Origin: Takakia lepidozioides
Lineage: Eukaryota > Streptophyta > Takakiopsida > Takakiales > Takakiaceae
Direction: 5' to 3'
Length of the DNA: 64,000 nucleotides
Assembly (NCBI GenBank): GCA_030704615.1
Contig: CM060734.1
Coordinates: 9,984,001 to 10,048,000, forward strand
Below the pieces are notes generated by a model that did not search any database, was not told the DNA's origin, and worked only from the letters and a program-made list of their open reading frames with translations. Shown in pieces: positions 32,515 through 43,606 of the stretch (the stretch's first letter is position 1; every line of letters begins with the position of its first letter). The position numbers were made by a program, and so were the translations under genes.

Positions 32515-33403
32515 TGGGACATCAACCTTGGATCGTGGGGGAGGAAATGCATGCTTAGTCCGGCTTAGCTAGCTCAGGAATCCGATTGCAAAAACTTGTG
32601 TTGTACAAATTTTGTTTATAAATGAAATGGTTTTCAAATGTAGTGCGTCCTATTTTGTTTGGAATGGTGATGCATGGTATGGTTGGCTAGTGTGTAGAAT
32701 GGATGCTAGCTTACAAAAGTGGGAGAGGTAAATTGGATTAATCGTGTGTTTGTGCAGTGCCGAAATCGGGTGACTCCCATCCAAGGGACAAGGAAACTTG
32801 CGTCTACTTTGGGAGTTCACGTGCTAGTGCACACCTGGCGCGTGCGCGTACTATAACTGCACTATCGAGGGGGTTGTCTTGTAGTGCGGGCTAACGCGGA
32901 AGCTACATGCTTCCGTTCACGTACTATAATCGTGTAGCCTCGGGACGAAGTCGTAGTGTGACTTCGGCGTGTTCCCGTACCTCAGGCCAGCATTCCAAGG
33001 CGGACCCAATTGTAGTGATTGGGGCACACGGTTGGTTCAAGGTTATCTTCCTAGTAAAAAACAGTTCAAGGTGAACCCTTGCTCAAGGTGATGCCAAAAA
33101 GCGGCATCATGAGCGATCGCAAGCAATGTTGTTGTAGTAAGGCAATTCGATCTTCGGGGAGGATCGTTCCTTCGCCTTGAAGTGGGCCAAGAAGAGTGCA
33201 CTAGGTGGAGCTGGAGAGGCTCCACCCTTGGCCGGGACTTGAGGAAGTCGTCCGAACTAGCTAGTGGAGAGTAGAGTCAAGTGGGGGTTTGGTTCTTTGC
33301 CATGACACGCCATGGTACGGAAACAAACTCCTTGATGTGGGACGCCACAACTTGGATGTTAGTTTCTACAAAATGGACAAGTCGATGAGGACATCGACTC
33401 CCT
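32515..33403 (+). other. 3' noncoding region of element B
   Basis: About 890 bp between the pol stop and the LTR, conserved with element D (41705-42595) and element C (reverse, 54150-55039). No open frame is conserved. It contains paired GTACTATAA...CTATAAT blocks and dyads whose role is unknown. Confidence 0.75.
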
Positions 33404-33418
33404 GTTGATAGGGGTGTG
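33404..33418 (+). other. Polypurine tract, element B
   Basis: GTTGATAGGGGTGTG lies immediately before the TGTCGC start of the LTR. Elements D and C have GTTGGTAGGGGTGTG in the same place, the usual primer for plus-strand DNA synthesis. Confidence 0.7.
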
Positions 33419-34143
33419 TGTCGCTGCCCTTTGCCTTGAGGGCAAGGGGGTCGGGACACATGAGGGGCTGCCCCTGTGGTGGGGGCAGTGGCAACAATAG
33501 GTACGGGGGCTAAAGCACCCTTGAGTGCCCAAGGCACTCAGGGAGGCGGAGGCGCTCACTAGGTGGAGCCCCGCACACCGGATTGCGGTGGGGGTGGCTC
33601 CACAAGGGGTGGAGGTAGCTTAGTGGGACTTAGTGGGGTTGCATAGGACTCACCATTGGGCGGAGACCTTGTGGTGGGAGTCGTGGGGAGTCTTGGGACT
33701 CACCACGGTCCAATGGGGCTGTGGTGGGTGGGCCAAGACTCACCGCGACTCATCACCGGGAATCGAGGGTCTTCGTGGTGGTTCGCCATAAAATGGCATG
33801 GTTGTTTGTGAAACCCCCGCGGACAGTCACAAAAGTATATATAGGGAGTAGTAATCCCGAGAACGGTGCAAGCCCGTTGGTGACCAAAAACTAGTGAGTA
33901 AGCGTGCGAGCCGGAAAGCGACCAAGGTGTGGGGAGCTGTTCCGGACTGCCAACAACCAAAGGGAATTTCCACTAGGCCCAGAGTGAGCGAGGGTCTTGT
34001 GGAGGAGCAAAGGGGGACCGTTATGTCCCGGTGAGCAGCCGAAGCTCCGAGTTGGCCCGGTGGCCAGTTTGGGAGTTAGGCGCGCGCATCAAAGCGAGTA
34101 ACTATGACGTGAAGGGGAGCTTACCAAAGGGAGTTGTGCGACA
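33419..34143 (+). repeat. 3' LTR of element B
   Basis: Starts TGTCGC and ends GCGACA, 725 bp. TATATATA at 33836-33843 is the likely promoter TATA box, which leaves about 300 bp for R plus U5. Confidence 0.9.
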
Positions 34144-34148
34144 CGTTT

Positions 34149-35139
34149 AGCCATTTCTCCAAGGGGTTTAGCCACACCAAGCTAGGGTTTGTATCTCCTT
34201 GAACTCTAGGCTTCCTTGCACCGAGCTATGGCGGCTGTGAAGAAATCAGCAATGTATTCTTACTCTCTTTGGCTCCCACACAACACTAATAGTAGCTCTA
34301 AGTCATGAGGAAGATGCTTGCCACAAACCAAGCCCTCTTTCTCATTTAATCTCCCCGAACACGCCACTCAAGAACGTGACAAGCAACCATGCCTTGCTGG
34401 TTTCCAGCCCTTGTAAGCACTAATTCATGCGCTCTCCTTGGCGATAACATGTATCTTAGAGCCTATTCCAGCCCCCTACACCTGCCGCTTCAAGACCCAT
34501 GCTCTATCTAGCTTGAAGTTGAAACCCCAACTCAAAACATGCTCTACAAGTGCCGGACTGTCACATAAGAGCAAATCTTCCCTTCTAGCTCTCCAAAGCT
34601 TAAAGATAGAAGCTTCAATGGGCTGAATGCATGCTCCACACATGCATCCCTTCACACAAGAGGTATCAGCCCCCTATCTTGGCTGAATGCATGCTCCACA
34701 CATGCATCCCCTTCACACAAGAGGTAATATCAGCCCCCTATCTTGGCTGAATGCATGCTCCACACATGCATCCCTTCACACAAGAGGTAATATCAGCCCC
34801 CTATCATGGCTCCTTGGCTCCTTGATGCTCTCTAAAACAAGACTAAGCACTCCACAGCCTTTGCAAGCTCTTGAAACCCTAAGGTTTACATTTCCAGCCA
34901 CAAGACACTCCTCTTGTGATGCAAGAGCTCTTCTTCCAGCTCTGAAACCCTAGGTGCACATTTCATGGCCTTGCCGCACCTCTTAACTCCTGCTCCAACC
35001 CTACTCTTGCCATGGCACAAGCCCCTCTCAATGCTGAAGCTTGAGATTGAAACCCAATCTCAACATACTCCACAAAGTGCACTGATTTGCCCAAAGCCAA
35101 ATCAGCCCTCTCGCTTGGTCTTTTAATCCTTCGCACAAT
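34149..35139. other. Spacer with tandem repeat; no gene recognised
   Basis: Apart from the minisatellite at 34620-34807, only short frames occur. Confidence 0.55.
34620..34807. repeat. Tandem repeat, three units of 61-64 bp
   Basis: Units start GGCTGAATGCATGCTCCACA at 34620, 34681 and 34745. They differ only by an inserted C and by an extra AAT. Confidence 0.95.
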
Positions 35140-36700
35140 GAAGCTCGCATTTGGAGCAGCTCAGAGATGATGAGGTGGTCAGGCACAAGGTGCAAGCCAA
35201 GGCCAAGCTCAACATGGCCAAGGATGTGGAGGTCAGGGTATTGACCAAGGCATGACCAACCGGCTTCAGCAGCTGGAGCATAGGCTTGCTGCCATGGCCA
35301 CAGCTCAGGTGGTACCAGCTCCAAGGCCTGAGGGTCCACCTCCTGCGCCTGAGGGAGGAGATATGGGAGGCATGGGATTCATGTGCGGGGCAGCACTACC
35401 ACTAGTGCAGGTGGAGTCTGCTGCAGCCGTGACTTGAGGAGCAGCACGAGTTCCTGAGCCACGAGGTGCAGAGGTGGAGTTGGATCCATAGCGTGGGCAG
35501 GCAAGCCGTCAGGCTAGGCTGCCTCAATCATTCACATTGGCGGAGACAGAGTTGACGCCATCCATGGCACCCACTTCTCGCCCGACGGATACCGAGGCTG
35601 AGGTCACTTTGTCATTGGGGAGAGCTATACGTGCAACACCATTACCTAATGTTGCCAAAGCTATGGCAGCTAGTGTGCTGCTGGGGGCAGCCACATCTGT
35701 GTGCCAGGCTCCATTGTTCTCGGCAACCATGATTGCGATGCCGGGGGTAAGACCAGCTGCAGTGTTTAGACTGGCAGCGACACTTTGTGAGAGTGAGGAG
35801 GTCATTTCATCTTCTGCGGAATTAGTGGAGGGTGTAGTGGCGGAGGGATCCTCGGATTTGAAGGTCAAGACTGCCACGGCGACACCATGGCAAGCTGCGG
35901 CTACTAGGTTGACGGAGCTGCCAGCTAGGCCAGCCATTGAGTGCGCCATGGTGACACCTGGGGTTGTCTTGCTAGACAACCAGGAGGGTATTTTCTGTTT
36001 GAGTGGACCGGCAGGCAAGAGGTACCGGCCACTGCGGGTCTTATTGGACTCGGGAGCTCAGCCGTTGATGCTGGGCAGAGCTGCTATTACAGGCTTGGGC
36101 CTTACAGAGGCAGATATGGAGCCTTGTCCTTTCCAGATACAGACATCTCTGGGGGTTTCAGAGCAGGCTTGAGGCATGACACGACGTGAGTTGGCTATTA
36201 GACTACAGCCGGATCACCCTACAGATGGCTCAGTGATGCGAGCCAATGCCATTGTGACAGACGCGGTCTCTTACGATGTCCTAGTTGGTGGGGCAGTGTT
36301 GTACCCCATGGGCTTCACCCTGGATTTTTGGGAAGAGACAGCCTCCTATAGGCCTGGATGGCAGTCAGGAGAGGGCCGGCGTGTGTAGCTCCCTGTGACA
36401 TTCATTGGGGGAGTTGCGGTTGCCCAGCGGGGCAAGATGCCAACACTAGCAGCATTCACAGCTGCAGTGAGTTGGCCTGGAGAGCTGTTGGAGGGCAATG
36501 CCCATGGAGAGGATGTGCCACCTCCAGCAGAGCATGAGGACATGCATGGCACGGCGGAGTTGCCTGGCATGACTTCTCACACCCCATTGTGGGGCACGAG
36601 CAAGGATTTGCAGCGGGTTGCTGATTGGCGGGTGCAACGGGCTGTGACCTGTGACCTGTGTAGGACTGTGCCGGCCTGTGGTGGCCCGTGTTGACCTGTG
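35140..36700 (+). pseudogene. Ty3/gypsy (family F3) gag end and protease remnant
   Basis: A coiled-coil-like gag segment (VRHKVQAKAKLNMAKDVEVR, then MTNRLQQLEHRLAAMATAQ at 35252-35308) is followed, after stops, by an open frame at 35537-36168 with a retropepsin-like core: RVLLDSGAQPLMLGRAAI (catalytic Asp-Ser-Gly at about 36049). After TGA at 36169 the protein continues (MTRRELAIRLQPD, then SYDVLVGGAVLYPMGFTLDF near 36270-36330), the second half of the protease fold. The downstream linker runs to about 36700. Only one premature stop interrupts the protease, but flanking gag is badly broken and no RT follows. Confidence 0.75.
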
Positions 36701-36750
36701 TGTGGCCTGTGCCAACCTGTGGACAGCCTGTGTTGGCCTGTGGTGGTTTG
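36640..36750. repeat. CCTGTG-rich minisatellite
   Basis: About ten CCTGTG (or one-base variants) spaced by 1-12 bp, such as GACCTGTGACCTGTGTAGG. It follows the F3 protease linker. Confidence 0.8.
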
Positions 36751-37384
36751 TTTGAAACTTCAGTGGATGGCGTGGTTTCCTGAGGTGGTTCCATTCTTAG
36801 GAATGGTTGAAGGACACAATGAGGCACTGGTGGACTGCCTAAGGACTGGCATGTGGCCTTGAAGGCCAAATTTCGAAGCTCGTGGAGGGCGGTTTGAGGA
36901 GTATCTACATGATACTCCCCATGGTCATGCAAGTGAGGGAAGAGAGGAGAGGGAGAGTACTGGGATGAGAGCATGCTGGGGATAGGCATTGCTTTAGCTT
37001 CTCTTCCTCATAGTTTCCCATCCTCTCCGTAGGCTGAGACCTTTCTGTAGGTGGAGGCAAGAGTCAGTCCTGGTTTGGGCTGGGGTGTCCTTGCAGGAGC
37101 GACACGGTGGAGAGATTTTTGGTGTGGGGGAGTTGTTGTTTTCATTTCTTGTGTTTGGATCCCCTCCATGCTTGCATGCTTGACTGTGCGCCATGTTAGT
37201 TTTGTGTGGGCGCTTGCTTTTATAGGTGATTGGTCCGGATTTGATCACCGGCCAGTCCTAGAGTGTGCTGTTGATGGTGAGGCTGGGGTGATGACCAGTC
37301 AGACCATCATTGTTTCTCATGTGGTGAGGTTGGAGGTGATGACCAGCCAACCATTGGAGTGTTTGCAGTTGATGCAGGTGCAAG
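36751..37384. other. No gene recognised
   Basis: Short frames; a GTGATGACCAG motif repeats at 37288 and 37337. Nothing else is supportable. Confidence 0.5.
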
Positions 37385-37588
37385 TGCAAGCCCTTTGCCT
37401 TGAGGGCAGGGGGTTGGGACGCAGAAGGGTTGCCCCTGTGGTAGGGGCGGTGGCAGCAATAGGTACCCTTGAGTGCCCAAGGCACTCAAGGAGGCGGAGG
37501 CGCTCACTAGGTGGAGCCCCGCACACCGGGTTGCGGTGGGGGTGGCTCCACAAGGGGTGGAGGTAGCTTAGTGGGACTAAGTGGGGGA
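37385..37588 (+). repeat. 5' LTR fragment of element D
   Basis: About 204 bp matching the first part of the LTR (from CCCTTTGCCTTGAGGGCAGG) up to GGGACTAAGTGGGG, then a direct jump into gag. Confidence 0.85.
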
Positions 37589-38197
37589 GGGCGTCCGAAA
37601 TCGGAAGGCACTCAATACCTGGCTCTTGGAGCAAGAGCAGTACTTCCGGGCGGCCAAGTTGAGTGACAAGGATCGGGTGGAAGTGGCTCCCACCTATTTG
37701 AGGGGCTATGCTCAACAATGGTGGCAGAAATGCCTTCACGACCGAGGTCCAAACTCGGAAACCTTGAACTGGAGTGGGTTCAAGGAACTGATGAAGAGAC
37801 AGTTTGTGCCCCTCAACGCGTCCTGGCTCGCCCGGGACAAGATGAGGAATCTGAAGCAAACGGATGACATTCGGGGATATGTTCAGGCTTGCAATGTGCT
37901 GTTGCTCGAAGTCGTGGACATGGCAGAACCAGAAATGGTCTTCAACTTTGTGGCGGGACTGGCCCCATGGGCCAGGCGGAAGTTGGAGGAGAAGCCACCT
38001 AAGACTTTGAACGAGGCAATTGAGAGGGCTGAATGTTTCTCGGATGTCCCTAGGGGCGAAAGACAAGGCTGTACGGAGCTGAACCACAAGAAGACCCGGC
38101 GGGAGGGTGACTCATTTCGACCGGAAAAGAAGTGGGATAGGCCACGCGGCGACAATGGCACGTGGAAATTGAAGGGAGGGCCTTCACACGCCAAGAC
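37589..38197 (+). pseudogene. Gag fragment, element D
   Basis: Open from 37581: GVRNRKALNTWLLEQEQYF, LSDKDRVEVAPTYLRGYAQQ, FKELMKRQFVPLNASW, VFNFVAGLAPWARRKLEEK and [16 protein letters not shown], the capsid-like part of gag. It stops at the inversion breakpoint, so the CCHC knuckle (CFNCGEPGHMAKKC in element C) and about 115 bp are missing. Confidence 0.88.
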
Positions 38198-40308
38198 ATC
38201 TCATCCTTCCGGTAAGCCTTCCGGATCTTCCTTTGGAGTGCCGTCTCGCCCCTGTACACCAACATGAGTTGCTGCTTTCTACTTAAAGCATTGGCCACCA
38301 TATTATCCCGTCCCGGTTTGTACTGGATATCCACGTCGAACACCGCCAAAGTATCTTGCCATCTAAGTTGTTTTGGGGACAACTTAGGCTGTGTGGCAAA
38401 ATACTTCACCGTGACATTGTCCGTGAACACCTTCACCGGGTTCGAACCAACATAGTGGCGCCAAAGCTCAAAGCAATGCACCACCACCTTCATTTCCTTC
38501 TCATGCGTAGGCCACCATCGCTCTACTTCATTCAGTTTTTTACTTTCGTAAGCCACTGGACGTCCATCCTGCATGAGTACACCCCCTATAGCGAAGTCCG
38601 ACGCATCCGTATGAATCTCAAAGGGACGGTCGAACTCCGGGATTTTGAGGACCGGAGCTTCCGCCATCCGTTGCTTCAACCCGGCAAAAGCTTGACCACA
38701 AAAGGTGTTCCATACCCAGACTTTGGATTTACACAGAAGGTCTGACAACGGCCCCTCCATCTTGGCGAAATTTCTCACATACTTTCGGTAATAGGAAGCG
38801 AGTCCTAGGAAGGATCGAACTCCCGGGACTGAAGTCGGAGGCTCCCAGTCCAAGATCGCCCTCACCTTTCTGTCATCCATTTTGATCCCATCATGTGTAA
38901 TCACATGCCTTAGGAACTCCACTTTTGTGACCCCAAATTCGCACTTTGAAGCTTTGGCATACAGCTTCCCTTCCCGCAATTTCTGGAATACCCTTTTGAG
39001 GTGCTCCAGGTGCTCTTCATTTGTTTTCGAGTACACCAAGATATCGTCGATATACATGATCACAAAGTCATCCAGCCACTCCTGGAAAAGGCTGTTCATT
39101 AACATACTAAAGGTCGCGGGTGCGTTGGTGAGTCCAAAAGGCATCACCAAGAACTCATACGAACAATATCTTGTCTTGCACGCGGTTTTCTCCTCATCTC
39201 CTTCCGCCACTCGGATTTGATGGTAGCCGGAGCGCAAATCGATCCGGCTGAAATACTTTGCTCTTGCCAACCGATCGAAGAGGGCGTCGATTCTTGGCAA
39301 AGGGTACCGGTTCTTGATAGTCACCTTATTCAGAGCCCTGTAGTCGACACACATCCGCAGTGTCCCATCCTTCTTGTCTGCGAATAGCATCGGGGCTCCG
39401 TAAGGTGACTTACTTGGCCAGATGTCCCCATTTGACATTAGATCCTTGAGCTGAGTCTTCAGCTCGACCAACTCTCTGTGGCTCAACCGGTAGGGCGCCT
39501 TGGCAGGCGGCTCCAATCCCGGTATCACTTCAATCTTGTGGTCAACTCCCCTTTGCGGTGGCAAGCCGTTTGGCAAATCCTCCGGCATCACATCCTGGTA
39601 TTTCTCCAAAATCCCCTTGATCCAATTTGGGCTCGGCTCCCCATCGCCTTCTCCCTTCACTTGTCTTACATAAAGCAAAAACTGGGGCTCGTGTGACTCT
39701 TCCACGGTCCACTTCTTTGCTGACAACAGGTTTATTCGCCCTCCCACTGGGTTGGGCGTTTCCGACACTCTTAAAACTTCGCCACCATTCCCACATGATA
39801 GCATGACTATTCTCTTGCGGCCATCTATAACCGCTCCGGATTTGCTCAAAAAGGTCATCCCCAAAATGAGATCCACTCCATCGATCTCACAAATGGTGAA
39901 GTTCTCACGTCCCTCCCAATTCCCGAGCTGAAGTGGGACATCGAACGCCAACCTCGTCGCCAATTGTGGTTCTCCTTTAGCAGAATGCACCTCAATAGAG
40001 GCCCCCACATCACTTGTCGGGATTCCCAGCTTCCGTGCCGTTGCCAGTGTCATGAAGGAGTGCGACGCTCCTGTGTCCACCAACAACGACATGTTAGTTC
40101 CGGAAATATCCCACTCACGAACAATAACTGACTCCCTTTACGCAGGGCGCCAGTTTCTTGATACAACTCACAAGAGTTGTTGCCTACCTTGCAAGTCTTG
40201 GCGACCACCGTATCCACCAAGCGGCTGATGGAATCTTCCGACAACTTTGTGGTCGCCCGAGTCATGTTCAATTGTCGGGGATTTGCGCACTTCTTAGGCA
40301 TGTGTCCA
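38198..40308 (-). CDS. Inverted protease-RT-RNase H block of element D
   Basis: One open minus-strand frame from 40092 to the breakpoint at 38198 (about 630 codons of element sequence), continuing 50 codons into antisense gag. Protease [12 protein letters not shown] (catalytic Asp-Thr-Gly), [51 protein letters not shown] (YIDD intact), [12 protein letters not shown]; RNase [41 protein letters not shown]. Above 40092 lies the end of gag, frame-broken, with [14 protein letters not shown]. This is the best-preserved catalytic block of the family in the window although it is reversed relative to its own gag and integrase. Confidence 0.9.
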
Positions 40309-41704
40309 TGATACGGGACTTGAGGATGGGGGTTAAATCGCAATTCCATTTGCAAAATGGACTGCTCCGGTATAAGCAAAACCGCCTCTACGTGTCGAAG
40401 GGAGGGATCAGAGATAGTCTCTTGAGGAAATGCTATGATGGCCCACTTGCGGGCCACGGCAGAGCCAAGCGCACCGTGGCACTCTTGAAGAAAGAGTATT
40501 TTTGGCCCAAACTGAGGGAGGATGCCAAGGAGTATGTCAAGACATGCACCATGTGCTAACAAAACCGGAGCGAGTACAAAAAGCAAGCGGGGCTGTTACA
40601 ACCCTTGCCGATTCCAGAAAGGTCTTGGGAAAGTGTTTCGATGGATTTCATGACTGCTATGCCGCTGTCAAAAGGATTCGATACAATCATGGTGGTGGAG
40701 GATAGGTTCAGTAAAATGGGCCATTTCATCACCACCAAGGAGACGGCAACGGCGCAGGAGACGGGGCGACTTTACTTCGCCCACATTTGCATCATGGACT
40801 CCCGAAGGATATTGTCTCGGATCGCGATCCAAAGTTTACAAATAAAAATTGGAGGGCACTTTGGAAGAAAATGGGGACGAGGCTCAAGATGAGCACGACC
40901 TTCCGACCTACAACGGACGGCCAAACGGAAAGAGTGAATTCCGTGGTGAAGCAGATCTTGCGGAATTATGTGTCGGCAGACCAGTCAGATTGGGTGGAGC
41001 ACTTGGATGCGGCAGAGTTCTGTTATAATAACACAAAACACTCCGCAACGGGAGTTTTCCCTTTCGTATTGGTCTATGGAAAATCACCTCTGGTGCCGAC
41101 AAGTTGGGCCGCCCAGGACATTGAGGAACCGGCAGCAGCAGCGGTGCTGGAAGAACGCGAACGTTTGTTAGAGCTCGCAAAATACAACATTGCCAAAGCT
41201 AAGAAACGGTATGAACGGCAGGCGAATCGGAAGCGGAGGGAAGTTAAGTTTGAGGCAGGCACGGAGGTCTGGTTGAACATCAAGAATTTTTTACTACCTC
41301 CGGAAGTGAGTCCAAAGTTCGTACCTCCGTATGCAGGCCCCTTTCACATCCGGAAGGTTATGAATGAGGATGTGTATGAATTGGAGCTGCCGGCAAACAG
41401 CAAGGTGCATCCGGTATTCCACGTCTCCCTTTTGAAGCCGTACTTCAAAGATGAAGCGCGTCCGAATCGGCATCAAGTGTTGCGTCCGCCACCTGTGCTG
41501 TTGGATCATGAAAATGAACCTGAGTACGAGGTGGAGGAAGTGCTTAAGTCGAGGAGGTTCAAGAATCGAGAAACGGAGTATCTCGTGAAATGGAAGGGCT
41601 ATCATCATGTGGAGGCATCTTGGGTGCGTGCCTCAGAAATGGGAAACGCATCCGAGGCGGTTGCAGCTTTCGAAGGGTGACCTCAAAAGCGGAAGAAGCG
41701 TTGA
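40309..41704 (+). pseudogene. Integrase-chromodomain, element D
   Basis: Zinc finger region (GRAKRTVALLKKEYFWPKLR, CTMC) interrupted by TAA at 40558 where relatives have a Gln codon. Core with [12 protein letters not shown], then a frameshift at about 40787 (two to five bases lost near CACATTTGCATCATGG), then VSDRDPKFTNKNW and TTDGQTERVN. Chromodomain YEVEEVLKSRRF ... YLVKWKGYHHVE at about 41530-41610. A CGA-to-TGA change at 41678 ends the last frame 8 codons early. Three lesions, so inactive, but otherwise close to element B. Confidence 0.9.
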
Positions 41705-42610
41705 TGGGGACATCAACCTTGGATCGTGGGGGAGAAAATGCATGCTTAGTCCGGCTTAGCTAGCTCAGGAATCCGATTGCAAAAACTTGTGTTGTACAAA
41801 TTTTGTTTATAAATGAAATGGTTTTCAAATGTAGTGCGTCCTATTTTGTTTGGAATGGTGATGCATGGTATGGTTGGCTAGTGTGTAGAATGGATGCTAG
41901 CTTACAAAAGTGGGAGAGGTAAATTGGATTGATCGTGTGTTTGTGCAGTGCCGAAATCGGGTGACTCCCATCCAAGGGACAAGGAAACTTGCGTCTACTT
42001 TGGGAGTTCACGTGCTAGTGCACACCTGGCGCGTGCGCGTACTATAACTGCGCTATCGAGGGGGTTGTCTTGTAGTGCGGGCTAACGCGGAAGCTACATG
42101 CTTCCGTTCACGTACTATAATCGTGTAGCCTCGGGACGAAGTCGTAGTGCGGCTTCGGCGTGTTCCCGTACCTCAGGCCAGCATTCCAAGGCGGACCCAA
42201 TTGTAGTGATTGGGGCGCACGGTTGGTTCAAGGTTATCTTCCTAGTAAAAAACAGTTCAAGGTGAACCCTTGCTCAAGGTGATGCCAAAAGCGGCATCAT
42301 GAGCGGTCGCAAGCAATGTTGTTGCAGTAAGGCGATTCGATCCTCGGGGATGATCGTTCCTTGCCCTTGAAGTAGGCCAAGAAGAGTGCACTGGGAGGAG
42401 CTTGTGTGGCTCCACCCTTGGCCGGGACTTGGAGGAAGTCGGCCGAACTAGCTAGTGGAGAGTAGAGTCAAGTGTGGGGTTTGATTCTTTGTCATGGGAC
42501 GCCATGGTGCGGAAACAAACTCCTTGATGTGGGACGCCACAACTTGGATGTTCGTTTCTACAAAATGGACAAGTCGATGAGGATATCGACTCCCTGTTGG
42601 TAGGGGTGTG

Positions 42611-43332
42611 TATCGCGGCCGTTTGCCTTGAGGGCAGGGGGTCAGGACGAAGAGGGGCTGCCCCTGTGGTGGGGGCGGTGGCAGCAATAGGTACGGGGGG
42701 CTGAAGTACCCTCGAGTGCCCAAGGCACTCAAGGAGGCGGAGGCGCTTACTAGGTGGAGCCCCGCACACCGGGTTGCGGTGGGGGTGGCTCCACAAGGGG
42801 TGGAGGTAGCTTAGTGGGACTTAGTGGGGTTGCATAGGACTCACCATTGGGCGGAGACCTTGTGGTGGGAGTTGTGGGGAGTCTTGGGACTCACCACGGT
42901 CCAATGGGGCTGTGGTGGGTGGGCCAAGACTCACCGCGACTCATCACCGGGAATCGAGGGTCTTCGTGGTGGTTCGCCATAAAATGGCATGGTTGTTTGT
43001 GAAACCCCCGCGGACAGTCAGAGAAGTATATATAGGGAGTAGTAATCCCGAGAACGGTGCAAGCCCGTTGGTGACCAAAAACTAGTGAGTAAGCATGCGA
43101 GCCAGAAAGCGACCAAGGAGTGGGGAGCTATTCCAGACTGCCATCTACCAAAGGGAATTTCCTTTAGGCCCAAATTGGTGGAGGGCTGTCGGGGGAGAAA
43201 ATGGGGGACCGTTATGTCCCAGTGGGTAGCCGAAGCTCCAAGTTGCCCGGCGGCCAGGTTGGGAGTTAGGCACGCGCATCAAAGCGAGTAACTATGACTT
43301 GAAGGGGAGCTTACCGAAGTGAGGTGCGCGAT
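42611..43332 (+). repeat. 3' LTR of element D
   Basis: 722 bp, preceded by the purine tract GTTGGTAGGGGTGTG (42596-42610). TATA box TATATATA at 43027-43034. Both ends are mutated (TATCGC, GCGATA). Beyond it, 43333-43606 shows nothing recognisable. Confidence 0.88.
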
Positions 43333-43606
43333 ACTATGTTAGGAACCTAGTATTCCAAACCATAAGCCGCAACAGGATCTCTACCCGGTTACCTTGTGGA
43401 AAGGGGATTAGGGACATATTCATGACCGGTTGAGTGTTAGTTTGTCAACACGGAGGTGCCACTAGTTGCTGGGGAGAGTGTCGGTTCGAGCACTAGCGAT
43501 ACTAGTGGGTACACGAGATGAGGTGTGCGGTTTAGGCCACCTTCACCTCATGTGTCTTCCAACGAAGGTTTTGATTCATACTCTGAATAAGGAGGGTTCA
43601 CGCTGA

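Larger units (their letters stand above)
29556..34143 (+). mobile_element. Chromovirus family F1, element B (5'-truncated)
   Basis: Starts abruptly inside the protease-RT linker ([16 protein letters not shown]) at about 29556 and runs through RT, RNase H, integrase and chromodomain to a 900-bp 3' noncoding region and the 3' LTR (33419-34143). The 5' LTR, gag and protease core are missing. It is very similar to element D over 31100-34100. No target duplication is found because the left end is lost. Confidence 0.92.
37385..43332 (+). mobile_element. Chromovirus family F1, element D with internal inversion
   Basis: Order on the plus strand: 5' LTR start (37385-37588), gag (37589-38197), a reversed protease-RT-RNase H block (38198-40308), integrase-chromodomain (40309-41704), 3' noncoding region, 3' LTR (42611-43332). 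The first LTR is joined directly to gag, so the rest of the LTR (TATA, R, U5), the primer site and the gag start are deleted. The terminal TG and CA are mutated (TGCAAG at left, TATCGC and GCGATA at the right LTR). I find no matching 5-bp flanks. Confidence 0.88.

Noticed and set aside
32548-34143. A 1.6-kb LTR model for the F1 chromovirus (TGCATG...GCGACA)
   Set aside because: The right-hand LTR of element C stops exactly at 60256 with a TGTGG target duplication, and elements A and D start at the same point, so the LTR is about 725 bp and the rest is a 3' noncoding region.
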